Positions 1-11,368 of a stretch of DNA of 64,000 nt are shown here, one piece after another. The DNA is from Aurifilum marmelostoma (lineage: Eukaryota; Ascomycota; Sordariomycetes; Diaporthales; Cryphonectriaceae). The stretch lies in NCBI GenBank assembly GCA_027559495.1, contig JAMXSV010000028.1:868001-932000 (forward strand). Reading direction: 5' to 3'. Under the pieces are notes generated by a model that made no database searches, was not told the DNA's origin, and worked only from the letters and a program-made list of their open reading frames with translations. Positions within the stretch are counted from its first letter, which is position 1. Each line of letters opens with the position of its first letter. Both the position numbers and the translations under genes were made by a program.

Positions 1-2631
1 ATCCTTCGGAAGCCCATCTGGATCGGTTCGCCTCAGCAAGCATCCCAGTACACCGACTTTCTGTTCATGCTAAGCGGTTGGTGGCAGCTGGCCACAAGGT
101 CGGAGTCGTGCGGCAGATTGAGACGGCAGCTCTCAAGAAGGCCGGCGACAACCGGAATGCCCCCTTTGTCCGGAAGCTCACCAATGTCTATACCAAAGGG
201 ACGTATATCGACGAGATAGGAGAGCTGGACCAGAAGAGCACGGGTGCACCTCCAGGCGGCTACCTGCTCTGCATCACCGAGTCCAAGGCCAAAGGCTGGG
301 GCACCGACGAGAAGGTCGATGTGGGTATCCTCGCCGTGCAGCCTGCCACGGGTGACATCATCTACGACAACTTTGAGGATGGTTTCATGCGTCGAGAGGT
401 CGAGACCAGGCTCTTGCACATATCGCCATGCGAGTTTCTCATCGTCGGAGACTTATCGAAAGCCACTGACAAGCTGCTCCAACATCTGTCAGGCACGAGC
501 AGCAACGTCTTTGGAGACCGGACGAGGATGGAAAGAGTACCCAAAAGCAAGACGATGGCCGCCGAGGCCTACTCCCACGTGACACAGTTCTACGCAGGCA
601 AGCTGAAAGATAACGCTGACACTCGAGCGTCTGCCCTGCTGGACAAGGTCCTGAAGTTGCCCGAGCCAGTGACCATATGTCTTTCTGCGATGATCACGCA
701 CCTGGCCGAGTACGGCCTGGAACACATCTTCGACTTGACCAAATACTTTACCTCCTTCTCGACGAGGTCACACATGCTGATCAACGGGACTACATTGGAG
801 AGTTTGGAAGTCTACAGGAATCAGACCGACCATGTGGAAAAGGGCAGTCTGCTGTGGGCTATCGACAAGACGCACACTCGTTTTGGCCAGAGACTTTTGC
901 GAAAGTGGATTGGTCGTCCGCTTCTGGATAAGGAGCCACTGGAGCAGCGCGTGACGGCTGTCCAAGAGCTGTTCGAGAACCGGTCAACATGGAGGGTCGA
1001 CAAGTTGGAGGGCCTCCTGACACACATCAAGACGGATCTGGAGAGGAGTCTGATCCGCATCTACTACAGCAAATGCTCCAGACCAGAGCTGCTTGCCGTC
1101 CTGCAGTCCATGCAGAAAATCTCCATGGAGTATGCCAAGGTCAAGACAGCAGCAGACACTGGCTTTCAGTCCACACTCCTGAGTGATGCGATCTGCTCGA
1201 TCCCGCAGATTGGTGAAATCGTCGTCACCTTCCTCGAGAGGATCAACCCGGAAGCCGCCCGTCAAGATAACAAGTACGAGTTCTTCCGCGAGACAGAGGA
1301 GACTGACGACATCTCCAACCACAAGCTGGGCATCGCGGCCGTCGAGCAAGAGCTTGATGCTCACCGCCAGGAGGCAGCGAAGAAACTCGGCAAGAAGGGT
1401 TCTGTCCCTTATGTCACCGTTGCGGGCATCGAGTACCTGATAGAAGTCCCCAATATCGACTTGAAAAAAGTACCAGCCTCGTGGATTAAGATCAGCGGCA
1501 CCAAGAAGCTGTCTCGGTTCCACACCCCCGAGGTGGTCAGCCTCATCAGCGAGCGGGACCAGCACAAGGAATCCCTCGCAGCTGCCTGCGATGCCGCCTT
1601 TCGCTCACTTCTGTCCTCCATAGCGGCAGCATACCAGCCGCTCCGCGATGCCGTGTCCGCCCTCGCTACTCTGGACTGCCTTGTTTCCTTGTCCAAAGTT
1701 GCTGCGCTCCCAGGCTACTCGAAACCGACCTTCCTCCCCTCTTCGAGCCCCCCCATCCATCTCCATCTCTGCTGGCCGCCACCCCATCGCCGAACATACC
1801 CTGCCCAACGGTTACATCCCCTTCACCACTACCCTCTCTGCCCCTTCGCCACTGGCGCACCTCATCACCGGTCCGAACATGGGTGGAAAATCATCCTTTG
1901 TGCGCGCCGTTGCCCTTCTTGTCCTGCTTGCACAGATCGGCTCCTTCGTCCCGGCCGACAGCATGTCTCTCACTCTCACGGACGCCATCCACACCCGAAT
2001 GGGCGCCCGCGACAACCTCTTCGCAGGCGAGAGTACCTTCATGGTGGAAGTCTCCGAGACGGCCTCCATACTGCGCTCCGCGACGCCCCGGTCGCTTGTC
2101 GTACTCGACGAGCTCGGCCGCGGCACATCCACACACGACGGCGCCGCCATCGCCCATGCGGTGCTCGACCACGTCGTTCGCGAGACGAAATGTCTGACGC
2201 TGTTCATCACACACTACCAGAACCTTGCCAAGATCGCCTCCGGCCTCGAAAGCGGGCTGGTCAAGAACGTTCACATGCGCTTCAAGGCCACCAAACCTTC
2301 TGGCGGGCCCACCACCACCGATGCCGCTGATGGCGACGGCGCCGAACGGTCCGAGAGCGACGAAGAACAGGGCGCCGGGGACGAGGAGATCACTTTCCTG
2401 TACGAGGTGGCTGAGGGCGTTGCTCATCGGTCCTACGGGCTCAACGTAGCCCGGCTTGCCCGCATCCCGCGGAGGGTCCTCGACGTCGCAGCCAAGAAGT
2501 CGCGCGAGCTAGAAGACGACATCAGAGCGCGCCGGCTGCGGAGTGCCGCCGCCCTGCTGGGGGATGTGCTGTCTGGACAGGCGGCAGAGGACAAGATCGA
2601 GGAGCTGATATCAGGGATTGAGCAGTTGTAA
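1..2631 (+). CDS. MSH3: DNA mismatch repair protein Msh3 (5' partial, one internal frameshift)
   Basis: MutS-homologue 3, partner of Msh2 in MutS-beta, which recognises insertion/deletion loops in nuclear DNA. The reading frame is open from base 3, so the start lies left of the window. The first visible residues belong to the mismatch-binding domain (SIPVHRL, GHKVGVVRQIETAALKKAGD, then KLTNVYTKGTYIDE). The lever and clamp regions follow. After the break come the ATPase motifs: Walker A GPNMGGKSS (about 1876-1902), the DELGRGTSTHDG Walker B/signature block (about 2107-2142), and FITHYQ. The frame is shifted at a run of seven C (1748-1754). The upstream frame reads to PTFLPSSSPP, and the family sequence SISISAGRHPIAEHTLPNG continues in the +1 frame. 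Six C would join them. No GT-AG intron fits there. The stop is TAA at 2629-2631. Identity is secure; whether the break is biological or a sequencing error is open. Confidence 0.93.
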
Positions 2632-3692
2632 TGGTGGCTCGCCTGCCTGCTCGTCCGGAAAATGGGGTCACTTCTATGCGTGTCATGGCGTTCCAGGTAA
2701 CGACGGCATCTTGATGATATATTATGTGTTTACTAGGAGTTGTGAGGATTGAGATGCTCGGTCCTGCAGTGGCTATTTACGTGGGCCGACATGTAATACT
2801 ACCATTCATAATCATTCTACGGATTATGTCTCATGGTCATTTTCTCATATGTCTTTGTCCCGCTGCCACTATATACTACTTATGCCTGGTGCCATCAACT
2901 TGCGAGACAAGTCGTTATTGTCGCTGCCGATGAGCCACTTACGTATTTGCATGTCCACCTCTCTTTCTTCTTGGCATCCAATCTTACAACAGCTCCAGCA
3001 GACTCTAGGCAAATGGCTACATGCGAATGTGAGGCGATTAGGCTAGAATTCTTCAAAGGCACGGTGAGAGCAAGGGCGGACAATACGTAACAGTCGTGAG
3101 CCGATACCAGGAGTTTCATCATTTGCTGATGTTTGAAGCAATAAGAAATCATGGCCATTCTGTGAGGGTAATTATCTGATAGCTATGTACCCCCACCATC
3201 CGGTTGGTTCCATCTGCGCTTAAAGAAAAAACCCAAGTCCAAAAAAGAAAAAGAGATATGCCGTTCTGTCCCATGGAATGGTAAGTGGTCTAATGACGGC
3301 CTCTAGGTGAATCGAGAATGCAAAGATGTGTCCCTCAGCCGAATCATCAGAGCCCGAATGCTTCAATAGAGCCGTCACGAAAAAAAAAAGCTGGACGTTT
3401 CGGCATCTGACACTCCTAACCGTAAGAATTGATTTCGAGATAACCGGCGCCAAGATGATTGAATGAAGGTAAGAAATGCAAGGGTGATCCTGAGAAACAG
3501 TCCATAACCGAGCGCCAGCTGAGCAGACTCCGTTGCAGTAGTCAACTGAGGCAAGACCGGTCCAGACTCCCAACCCCTGGGCTCGCCCCAGACTGTCGGT
3601 TCCCCTGGGCCGCAATACACAACTTGTAAACAGGAGAATGTTGGATGATTCTTGTGGAACGTGCCGTTCTCGATGGCGTCTCTTAATCCTGA
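2632..3692. other. Convergent intergenic region
   Basis: This is the shared 3' region of the MSH3 (+) and zinc-finger (-) genes. It is AT-richer than the genes and has short A-runs near 3226-3252 and 3380-3389. Short ORFs on both strands lack family features and I do not support them as genes. Confidence 0.6.
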
Positions 3693-6332
3693 TCAGACGC
3701 CGAAATCGTCGTTCCGGGCTGATGCGTGAGCCTGCTGGTATGTGGAATCGTTGTTGAGACCATTGTTCAAGCCATTGTTTACCCGTGAGTTGATGCCGTT
3801 GAAATCTAAGCCGTTGATGGCATGGAACGATGCGCTGGGTGGTCGAGAAACGTCAAAGCCACTGTAGAGGTAGGGGAAGCTGCCCTGGCGCTGTACGCAG
3901 AGCGGGTTAAGCCCTCCAGATTGCACGTTCTGACGCTGCTGGCTCAGGAATGTGGGCAGGGTTGAGGCTTGCTGCAGGGAGAAGGCATTGCGGTCATTCT
4001 CCTTGTCGAAGAATTCGAACGAATTCTGGGCGTTCTGACGACCGAACAACGATGACATAGGACGGTTCGGGGGAAGGCCCTGCATGGCGTTTCTGTAAGG
4101 AATGGTTACCTGCTGAGCGCCGAAAGGATTTCCACCAAGCTCTATAGATGTCGTTAGTGTCAGTATTGGCAGCCGAGCCTGGACCAGTGATCAATGGGTT
4201 TCTCACCCTGCGCGTTCTGGCGAGGTCCTGCAAAGATGTCGTCACATCCCAGGGCAGGATCATCCACACCATTGTCGAATGTTCCAAGGCCACGGCTATC
4301 GTGGGAGCTGTTCGTCTCATTGTCGGAGTTGCTCTCATCTTCGACCTTGGTATTCTTCTTCGCAGCACTCTTCTTGCCCCCCTTCGAGCCTCTGACGGTG
4401 GATCGACTTTGACGTTGAGAGGTAGTCGCCGCCGATGCAGCCCCCTTGCCGCGACGCTTCTTGGGGGGAGGAGCATCCTCTTCATCTCCCGACTTTTTGG
4501 AGGTATCAGGGTTAGCAATTGGATCTCACGTATGCAAATTCGCCTGTAGTCGGGAGTGTGACACTTACTGGACTGCCGTCGATAGATGGGCTGTCGTAGA
4601 CGTTGCGGGTGCGCTCGATCCCGCCCAAGTCCTCATTCCAGACGTACTCTGTTTGCTCAACAGCCTCTGAAGTCATCACCATGTTCGCCAATACAGAGTG
4701 GTGCTTCTTTTGGTTCCGCATTCGCCTCATCTCGGGTGTAGCAGCATCAAAGATGCGCATGCCTGGCCAGACCGCACCCTTCAGCTTTGGCGTGGTGGAA
4801 CCGTCACCGACCCCGTCACCATCGGCAACGAGCTCGTCGTTGAGGTAGGCGACGGCCTGTGGGGAGTCAGGTAGAGGATAGATGCTTCGAGGTCGCTTAC
4901 CCGTTGGAGTGTGACAGACATCGTCATACGTGTTATCATGAGGGTGGTGCAAGGGGGGCCAAGCCATCTGGTTCAGCGGGTTCTGGGTGAACTCCTGGGG
5001 CAGGCTGTCAATCTCCTCCATCTTGACGTTCTCTGGAGCAGCGAGAGTGCGGCGGGCCTTCTTCTGCGGCTACTTCGGTCAGAATTGTTTCCTTGTACTT
5101 TCTTCTTTCTCCTTTTCTTGGCAGAAGAGGGTGAAAAGTTTCGACGGGAGGGGCTTCTAAACATGGAATTTACCTCGGCGCCATTTTTCCGCTGTCTCTT
5201 GAGCTGAGCCTGCCTCTTCTGTTCCTTGGCATCCTGGCGATTTTTCAGCAGCTGAGTGATTCCGTATTGGTCAGCCCACTCTTGGAACAGGCGGATTGTC
5301 TGCTTGTCGTCCTCCTTGTCGGAGATTTCAAGCTTGAACCTGGCGGCAAGGTGGCTCTTGGACGATATATGTGTCAAGAGATGGGACACGTCCGAGAAAG
5401 TAGGCTTTCGAGGACATAGGCAGCACTTCAGAGGTATAGTATTGGCGTTGTCAGTGCCACCAGGGCTGGCGATGGGTTGCTGATGCAGTGGGAGAGTCAG
5501 ACTCTCCATGGTGAGCTGGAAAGAAAGTCAGAGAAAATTGGTGCAAAACTCGAACAATTTATGCTGTAAAGAACGCAGGAAGGGTAGGCGGGCTATAGCG
5601 AGGAAGCAACAAAAGAGTGACAGTGGGACGCTCCCGCGATGGAAGTGAAGGCACAGCAGGACAGAGGACATGAGAGAGAAGCATAGGGGGACCAAGGTTA
5701 TAAGGGGGAAAAAAGAAGGAGAGGCTGCTTGAGTCGCAGACGGCGGTTAAACAGGGCGGGGAAGACAAAAGGGAACGATCTGCGCTTACATTGGGGTGAG
5801 AAGGAGCCACAGGAGGAGGTATCTGGGACCCAAAGCCGTGGTAGCCTTCGACGGCAGGAGGCGGCTGGGACAAGTCAAGACCAGCGCGCATCAAGACGGC
5901 ATACGGGAAGGTGTTGCCCATGGTGGTTCCGACTGTGTTGCTTGCCATTATGCCTTGGGTCTGGAAGTCTGCGAGAGGTGCAGGAACCTGCTGGGTATGA
6001 TGGCTACTGCCGGTTTGATAAATTTCGGAGGCAGGAGGAAGGAGCGCCTCGTGGTGACTAAGCGACTGCTGAAGAGAGCACTGGAGAGATTGCTGGTAAG
6101 GAACAGGATCTGGGCGAGGCACGCACGAGGGCAAAGAGGTTGGAACCCAAGATCGCTCGGTATCTTCGTATGCGCCGCGAGTGTCATCGTTGGTTGAAGG
6201 TGAAGCAGAGAAAACCGTCAGCTCCTGCTCGGACTGCCCGTCGTAGTCATCCTTCTCGTTCTCATGCTCGTCGGAAACGTACTGCCAGTCTTTGGCGTCG
6301 GCCGGCAGCACGTAACCCGATCGAAGCTGCAT
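3693..6332 (-). CDS. Conserved fungal protein with a single C2H2/U1-like zinc finger, function unknown
   Basis: Five exons read on the minus strand: 6332-5790, 5515-5174, 5063-4569, 4492-4207 and 4141-3693. All junctions are GT-AG and keep frame, giving about 704 residues. Translation starts at MQLRSGYVLP; an upstream in-frame ATG at 6464 is less likely. The N-terminal 180 residues are acidic, then Pro/Ser/Gln-rich. Exon 2 begins LTMESLTLP and carries CCLCPRKPTFSDVSHLLTH followed by SKSHL, the Cys2/His2 spacing of a matrin/U1-type finger. A basic helix (KNRQDAKEQKRQAQLKRQRK) follows. Exon 4 has a likely nuclear localisation signal (PPPKKRRGKG) and Ser-rich basic stretches. The C-terminus is Asn/Gln-rich with repeated NNGLNN. 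Such features suggest a nuclear, nucleic-acid-associated protein. I do not recognise a characterised orthologue. Confidence 0.8.
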
Positions 6333-8302
6333 ATTCGATTTCTTTGGAAGAGGTGTCGAGGTAGTAAGTGGGAGGTGGAAATAGATTGAAGTTTGGCAGG
6401 TGGGTTGGAGGAGGAAGGAACAGAGAGGAGTTCTTGACGAGGGTTTCTCTCCTCTGGTGGACAAATGACCTCTCTTAGGGTTTCTCCTACCAGGCGAGAT
6501 TTCTCAGCACCTGTTTTCTTGAAATGTTCTCTTTGAGAACCCTATTCCTGTTTCAAATTTCTAAAAGGGGCATAGAAGTAAAATAGAATAACAACATCTC
6601 GTATAAATAATAAATGAACCAAAACCTGTTCAAGTCAAAAAAGCTACTCTGAAGATAGATGACTTTGGGGGGGGATCGACGCGACTTTGCCAGCCCTGTC
6701 TCTGTTTCGACTGCTCCAAGGGAATATCATAATACCAGAATCATGTTGCGAAGCAGATTCGCAATGAACAGCCTTCTGTCTGCTTTTCATCTTCAAGGCG
6801 TGAACTATGGCTCAAGTCATGACCATGATTATCATTTCATGCCCTGATAGAACCGTCAAGAGCACACATACGAACCCAATTAGATTTCGACTTGAATGAT
6901 TGACCCAAGTCAAGCAGTTGACTGAATTAGTCGGTCGAGGTTGGACGGTTGACCACACTTGGTCCAGTGATACTCTCCGTAGATGATTGCCCCAGTCAGA
7001 CGATTGGACAACATGGCTGGTTTCTCGCTGCCAAACGACCCTGGTGGGAGAAATCGATGATTTCGCCAACAGTTGACCCAGATTTGGCGTTTCAACGAGG
7101 AAGCCAAAGAATAAAACTCTCTAGAACATCCAGATATCGCGGTCAGTGTTATGATGCTACCGCATCCCGTAGTCTCGCATCGATGGGATGAAAAGCACTA
7201 TAGCAGAGTCGACACGATTTCCTGGCGTCTTTGCCTTTCTCCGGCCAGGAAACCTTGCATGCTTCCCTTTCCTCCTATGTGCCTTTTCTTCTCTTCCTCA
7301 TTCTTGTATTCTTTGCTTTTCATTTTCTGTTTGCTCCTTGTTTTTCTGAACTTGAGTTGGTCAGATAAACTGATAGCCAGCCATAGCATCCGCATCCCCG
7401 ATTGCGTTCCGGGCCTTCGCCTGTATGTGTGTTTCCCGATCAGTAAGAAACTCTACTGAAGAATAAAGAATGTCTCTCAAGGCCAGTCAATGGGCTATAA
7501 TCTTCACTGTAATTATAGTATACATTGCAGCAAACGGAAGACTAGACATCCTCGTCTGCATCAATCGGACAGACTGTCAGCTGACTTTGTTACAATCTCG
7601 TAGTAGCAAAGTAAATCTAGAAGGCCAGTCCAGAAGAGTCATGATACACGGCAGTCGAGGAATAAGTAGCCAGACAAAATTTATCTCAAGATATTCTGTT
7701 CGGGTGAAACGTCCAAACGATAGTGATTCACCAGTGACAAAAATGCGAATTGTCCTGCACACTTGCAGAGTAGACGTGATTTGGACAAGCATTTTTGACG
7801 CCACTAGATACTATGGCCAGCAACTAGCGGATTGATCCTCTCGTCATAACCATGCCTGGAACATCTGCCGATGGGGACTAGAGCAAGCTACTCGCTGGCA
7901 TGTCGGTAGTATGAACGTAGTCTAGACATGATCAGGAGAGCCTTTCATGTTAATTCGTTCCCAGAGCACACACAAGGGCATAGAGCAACACCAAAATGCA
8001 CCTGGGCACTCGTGTTACGCGCCATCCGCCGGAACTAGAGCGGTGCTAACGGTGACAGCTTTGACATCCCTCTCCTCTATTTCCCCCCAAATAGGAAGCT
8101 AAGACAGACCGTCGAGATGATGGTCACCACTTTGAGAATCAAAGCTGATGAGAGGATGGGCCTAAGATCAAGGAGTCAACTTGAGCGTTGTATATAAAGA
8201 CTAACGCAAAGCCCACCCACATGCTCTTCACCCGCCACATCCATCTCTATACCCCCACCAGTCAGCAGCACGAAAAGAGAACGAGACAGTAACCAGTCAA
8301 AC
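6333..8302. other. Divergent intergenic region
   Basis: About 2 kb between the divergent zinc-finger gene and the LPPE-motif gene. It is AT-rich, with a G8 run at 6665-6672 and several TTGAC-type words around 6898-7075. ORFs here (for example 7151-7459 and 7470-7835) show no domain or plausible splice partners and are not annotated. Confidence 0.55.
8191..8198 (+). promoter_or_regulatory. TATA box upstream of the LPPE-motif gene
   Basis: The word TATATAAA lies 105-112 bases upstream of the ATG at 8303 and is followed by a C/A-rich leader typical of fungal 5' UTRs. Seen directly; its function is inferred from position. Confidence 0.5.
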
Positions 8303-9583
8303 ATGGAACCTCAAATGCACAACAGTGACAGAGATGATCAAATAGACATCGCAGCCGAAAAAAGGTGCCAAAGAAGTCACCATGACGACCGACCGCAGCC
8401 CGACACGTCCGCCGCCGCCGTGATCAACCAGCAAGACCAGAGCCCTTTCTTCAGCCACCTGCCCCCGGAAATGAGGGACGTAATCTATGAGCATGTCTTC
8501 TCAATGACTCGGATCTCTCTCGGTGTGCGTGACCTGCCACAACAGGACGACCGGGTCCGCATCAAGCCGGACCCCAACGCGTTGGCCCTCCTTAAGACCT
8601 GCAAGCGGGCCCACGACGAGATTGATCAGACCTGGGTGCGTCACGTCCTCTTCAACTTTGAAGATATCGTGACCCTCCTCAACCGGCTCGCCTTCTTGCC
8701 GGACACCACGCTGAGCGAAATCCGGCACATGCGCGCGCCAGTCCGACCGCCCCGGGAGTTCTGGTGCGGTTACCTTGCGCAGTTAGGACTCCCCTCGCGC
8801 AGTTTGCCCCACGGGTTCCTCATGAACCACCTCCATGTCCAAGAGGCACTGGACCTCCTGCCAGGACTGCAGCTGGATACCCTCACCGTCGTAGGACCCA
8901 GGTTCTGCTACTGGGATGAGATAGGAGACATAGTCTGCAGTGGCAACGGCTGGAAGGAACTGCGTTTCATCTGTCCAGACTCCACAGGGGTGAGCTATGG
9001 TGCAGGCGCTCGATGCAGGGAGTGGAGGCATCTGGTGGAGGAGCGCGATGGTGAGTCCAGCGGAGCCTCCATGGAGATCTATCAGTCTACTGTTGGGCCA
9101 GCAAGCCACCAACTCGGCCCAACGCCTTGCGAGCTACAGATGCCAGAGCTTGTGTGGGCATTCAGAGACCTTTTGGTGGAAACAGCTCCGCTCTTCGTGA
9201 CCCCGCCGCCGGCCGCAAGATCGGTAATGGTCAATGGGGACGCGCCGGGCCAAGACATTCTTGACCCAGATCTTCGAGAGCGATTTGACGAGCAGGAAGA
9301 TCTGGTAGATGCCCCGTGCGAGATGCTGTACGTCGTCAGGAGGGGCAAAGGCGTCTGCTGCAAGGTTCCAGACCCGTCAGAGCTCTTTGAACCCGTAGAC
9401 TTTTCCTCTCAAGATCTGCGACGTGACTTGTTCTGGGTTTCTTGGAAGGTGTTGAAGGGGCTCTGCAACAGTGATCGCAGAAAGAAGTTCCAAGTCGTGC
9501 CTATGCCAAACGACGACATGCTGAGGCAGGTGATAGATGATCAGTATGAGAAGGTGGACGACTACGACTGGGCCGTCGAGTAG
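8303..9583 (+). CDS. Hypothetical protein with F-box-like/2EXR-type N-terminal motif
   Basis: A single-exon ORF of 426 residues. After a polar, poorly conserved N-terminus of about 48 residues it has FFSHLPPEMRDVIYEHVF, which matches the LP-x-E-hydrophobic-R-x-x-I-Y core found at the start of many fungal F-box-like and 2EXR proteins. LKTCKRAHDEI, at about residues 94-104, is the second common landmark of that group. The rest is acidic with no catalytic motif I can name, ending DDYDWAVE. Such genes are numerous and lineage-variable in Pezizomycotina, and their functions are mostly unknown; a role in ubiquitin ligase recruitment is possible but unproven. It is flanked by long intergenic stretches, consistent with an accessory gene. 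A TATA box lies about 110 bases upstream. Confidence 0.75.
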   Translation: MEPQMHNSDRDDQIDIAAEKRCQRSHHDDRPQPDTSAAAVINQQDQSPFFSHLPPEMRDVIYEHVFSMTRISLGVRDLPQQDDRVRIKPDPNALALLKTCKRAHDEIDQTWVRHVLFNFEDIVTLLNRLAFLPDTTLSEIRHMRAPVRPPREFWCGYLAQLGLPSRSLPHGFLMNHLHVQEALDLLPGLQLDTLTVVGPRFCYWDEIGDIVCSGNGWKELRFICPDSTGVSYGAGARCREWRHLVEERDGESSGASMEIYQSTVGPASHQLGPTPCELQMPELVWAFRDLLVETAPLFVTPPPAARSVMVNGDAPGQDILDPDLRERFDEQEDLVDAPCEMLYVVRRGKGVCCKVPDPSELFEPVDFSSQDLRRDLFWVSWKVLKGLCNSDRRKKFQVVPMPNDDMLRQVIDDQYEKVDDYDWAVE

Positions 9584-10936
9584 ATGTCAGGACGGGAGAA
9601 TCAAAGGGCTCGATCCCCCACAAGGGTCGTCGTCGTCTACAGCGCCAGCGGCTCGATCTCCGGACCCGCCAGACCCGGGACTGCATTAGTCCACTACTGC
9701 AGATCCATGACCATCCCAAGCGACAACGCCAAAATCCCCGGACCCTGGACCCTGAGCTGCTTCTTCTCTCACAAACGAGCGGCGATGAATTCCAGACCAT
9801 CCAACGTCATCGACACCGAGCCAAACGCGGCCTCGATCCTCGCGGCTGGAGACTCGTTCGAGAGATCACCAATGGTCCCCTGCCAATCCTCATCCATGAT
9901 TGTGTCTGATTCAGCTATCTCATCGTGATTGGCTGGAGCGTTGCTAGTCACAAATCTTCATCTGCTTCAGTTTCTCCCGTTGGCATGGAAGAATAGAGTT
10001 CTGGCAGCCCCCTTGCCTCCCGATGGCAGCAAATGGAGACTCTTTAGCTCGATCAGGGTCATGCGACTCGTCGACTAGTCGTGTCATAGCCTGGCGAATG
10101 CACCTCAATCTGGGGGCGAGTACGAAGCAATCACAGGATGAAGACGGATATGGGAAGATCCAGATAGGAAGCTTAACCAAAATACATGACAAATTTATAA
10201 TGTTGAGACGAATTCGCCATCAAAGGAACAGTTAGAATCAATCCCATTTGTGCACGCTTGGGAGAACACGCCCATATTGTTTTGTTATACCACAGTTTGT
10301 CATTGCATGGCAGATCAGCGACAAATCAGTCCACATCAAGCCACCGTTGCCCACCTGACTGTGTCTCCCTCTCTTGCTCCTTCCCTCAAAAAGCACCTTC
10401 CAGAAAGAATTGTATGATAAGTACAAAGTAATGGGTGACCTCTAACCGACCCTGCGGGGTAATGTGAACACAGCAGGAACTTTCGTAACGCACCTGCACT
10501 GCTTATCCGCTTCCGCAATATTACGTGATACATAAACCGCCACGTCAAGCTCGCGCATCACACAAGTACTCTCCCCAGGCCTCCTCACCCCATAATCAAG
10601 CTCTAGACTACTTTATCTAAAAGAGAGATCCAAACAAGGGATGGGAATGTAGGTGGCCCGGGCGGCTGCCGCACCTACGTCTATCCCTGGGCTCCAGTCC
10701 TCCCACCATCGTCATCCCCCGCATTTGGGCTAGGGTCAGCTCACTTAGATCTGCAACCATTGGTGAGGTCATGTCCCCGATCGACGCTGTGGAATCTTCT
10801 TTGAGCTGTGTATGGAGTGTTTAAGAATCATTGGAGGTAGATGGAGGAGGGATTGGGGGGAATCGTGGTCTGCCACGCAGTAGAGAGTGGTATGATAATT
10901 GCTTAAATACCCCGCCTGCTCTTCCCTCGTCCATTC
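9584..10936. other. Intergenic region
   Basis: Downstream region of the LPPE-motif gene and promoter of the small gene at 11057. Short ORFs (9584-9928, 9944-10192) are compositionally unremarkable and unsupported. The last 80 bases are pyrimidine-rich, as in fungal promoters and leaders. Confidence 0.5.
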
Positions 10937-11368
10937 ATGATGTTTTCTTCTCTTTCAAACCTTTCATACAACTGTAAGACGAGACTATCCAACTAGTTGC
11001 TGTCAACAATCATACATCTTCTACTTACAGGCAATCTGCTATACACTACCTTCAATATGGATCCCAAGTCTACACGTTCCGAGTCCGTCTCCTCCTCCTC
11101 CTCAGCCGGATCTCCCATCTCTCCTACTACAAGCGCCCGCCGAGGCTCAGGACCCCTCTTCGCCTCTCTCCACGACAACAAGCGGCCCAACGACCCCAAG
11201 ATCCAGGCACGCCGGCAGAGTCTCAATGAGCAGAGGCCACCGGCTGGCTTTATTGGCAAAATGTGGAACAAGTGAGCACTCCTTTTTTGCCTGTGTGGAC
11301 TATGTCTTCGTGGTTTACATATTGCTGACGTTTAACTTCGCCGTAGCTGGGTTCACGGGTCTTCTTAA
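10937..11368 (+). CDS. Small conserved fungal protein with RRGSGPLFASL and GFIGKMWN motifs
   Basis: The likely CDS starts at ATG 11057 (MDPKSTRSESVSSSSS). Exon 1 runs to 11271, an intron spans 11272-11346, and exon 2 is 11347-11368, giving about 78 residues ending GFIGKMWNNWVHGSS. The protein is Ser-rich, then has RRGSGPLFASLHDNKRPND and IQARRQSLNEQRP. I recall this pattern from short conserved proteins of filamentous ascomycetes, but I know no established function. A second intron fits upstream at 10974-11030 (GTAAGA to TTACAG). If it is spliced, ATG codons at 10937 (out of frame) and 10940 (in frame) precede it. From 10940 the protein would gain an N-terminus beginning MFSSLSNLSYN and continuing through CNLLYTTFN into MDPK. 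The start is therefore uncertain. Confidence 0.75.

Noticed and set aside
1740..1760. Programmed +1 frameshift in MSH3
   Set aside because: No known slippery signal with a slow codon or stop follows, and no such case is known to me for MSH3. A plain indel in a C run is simpler.
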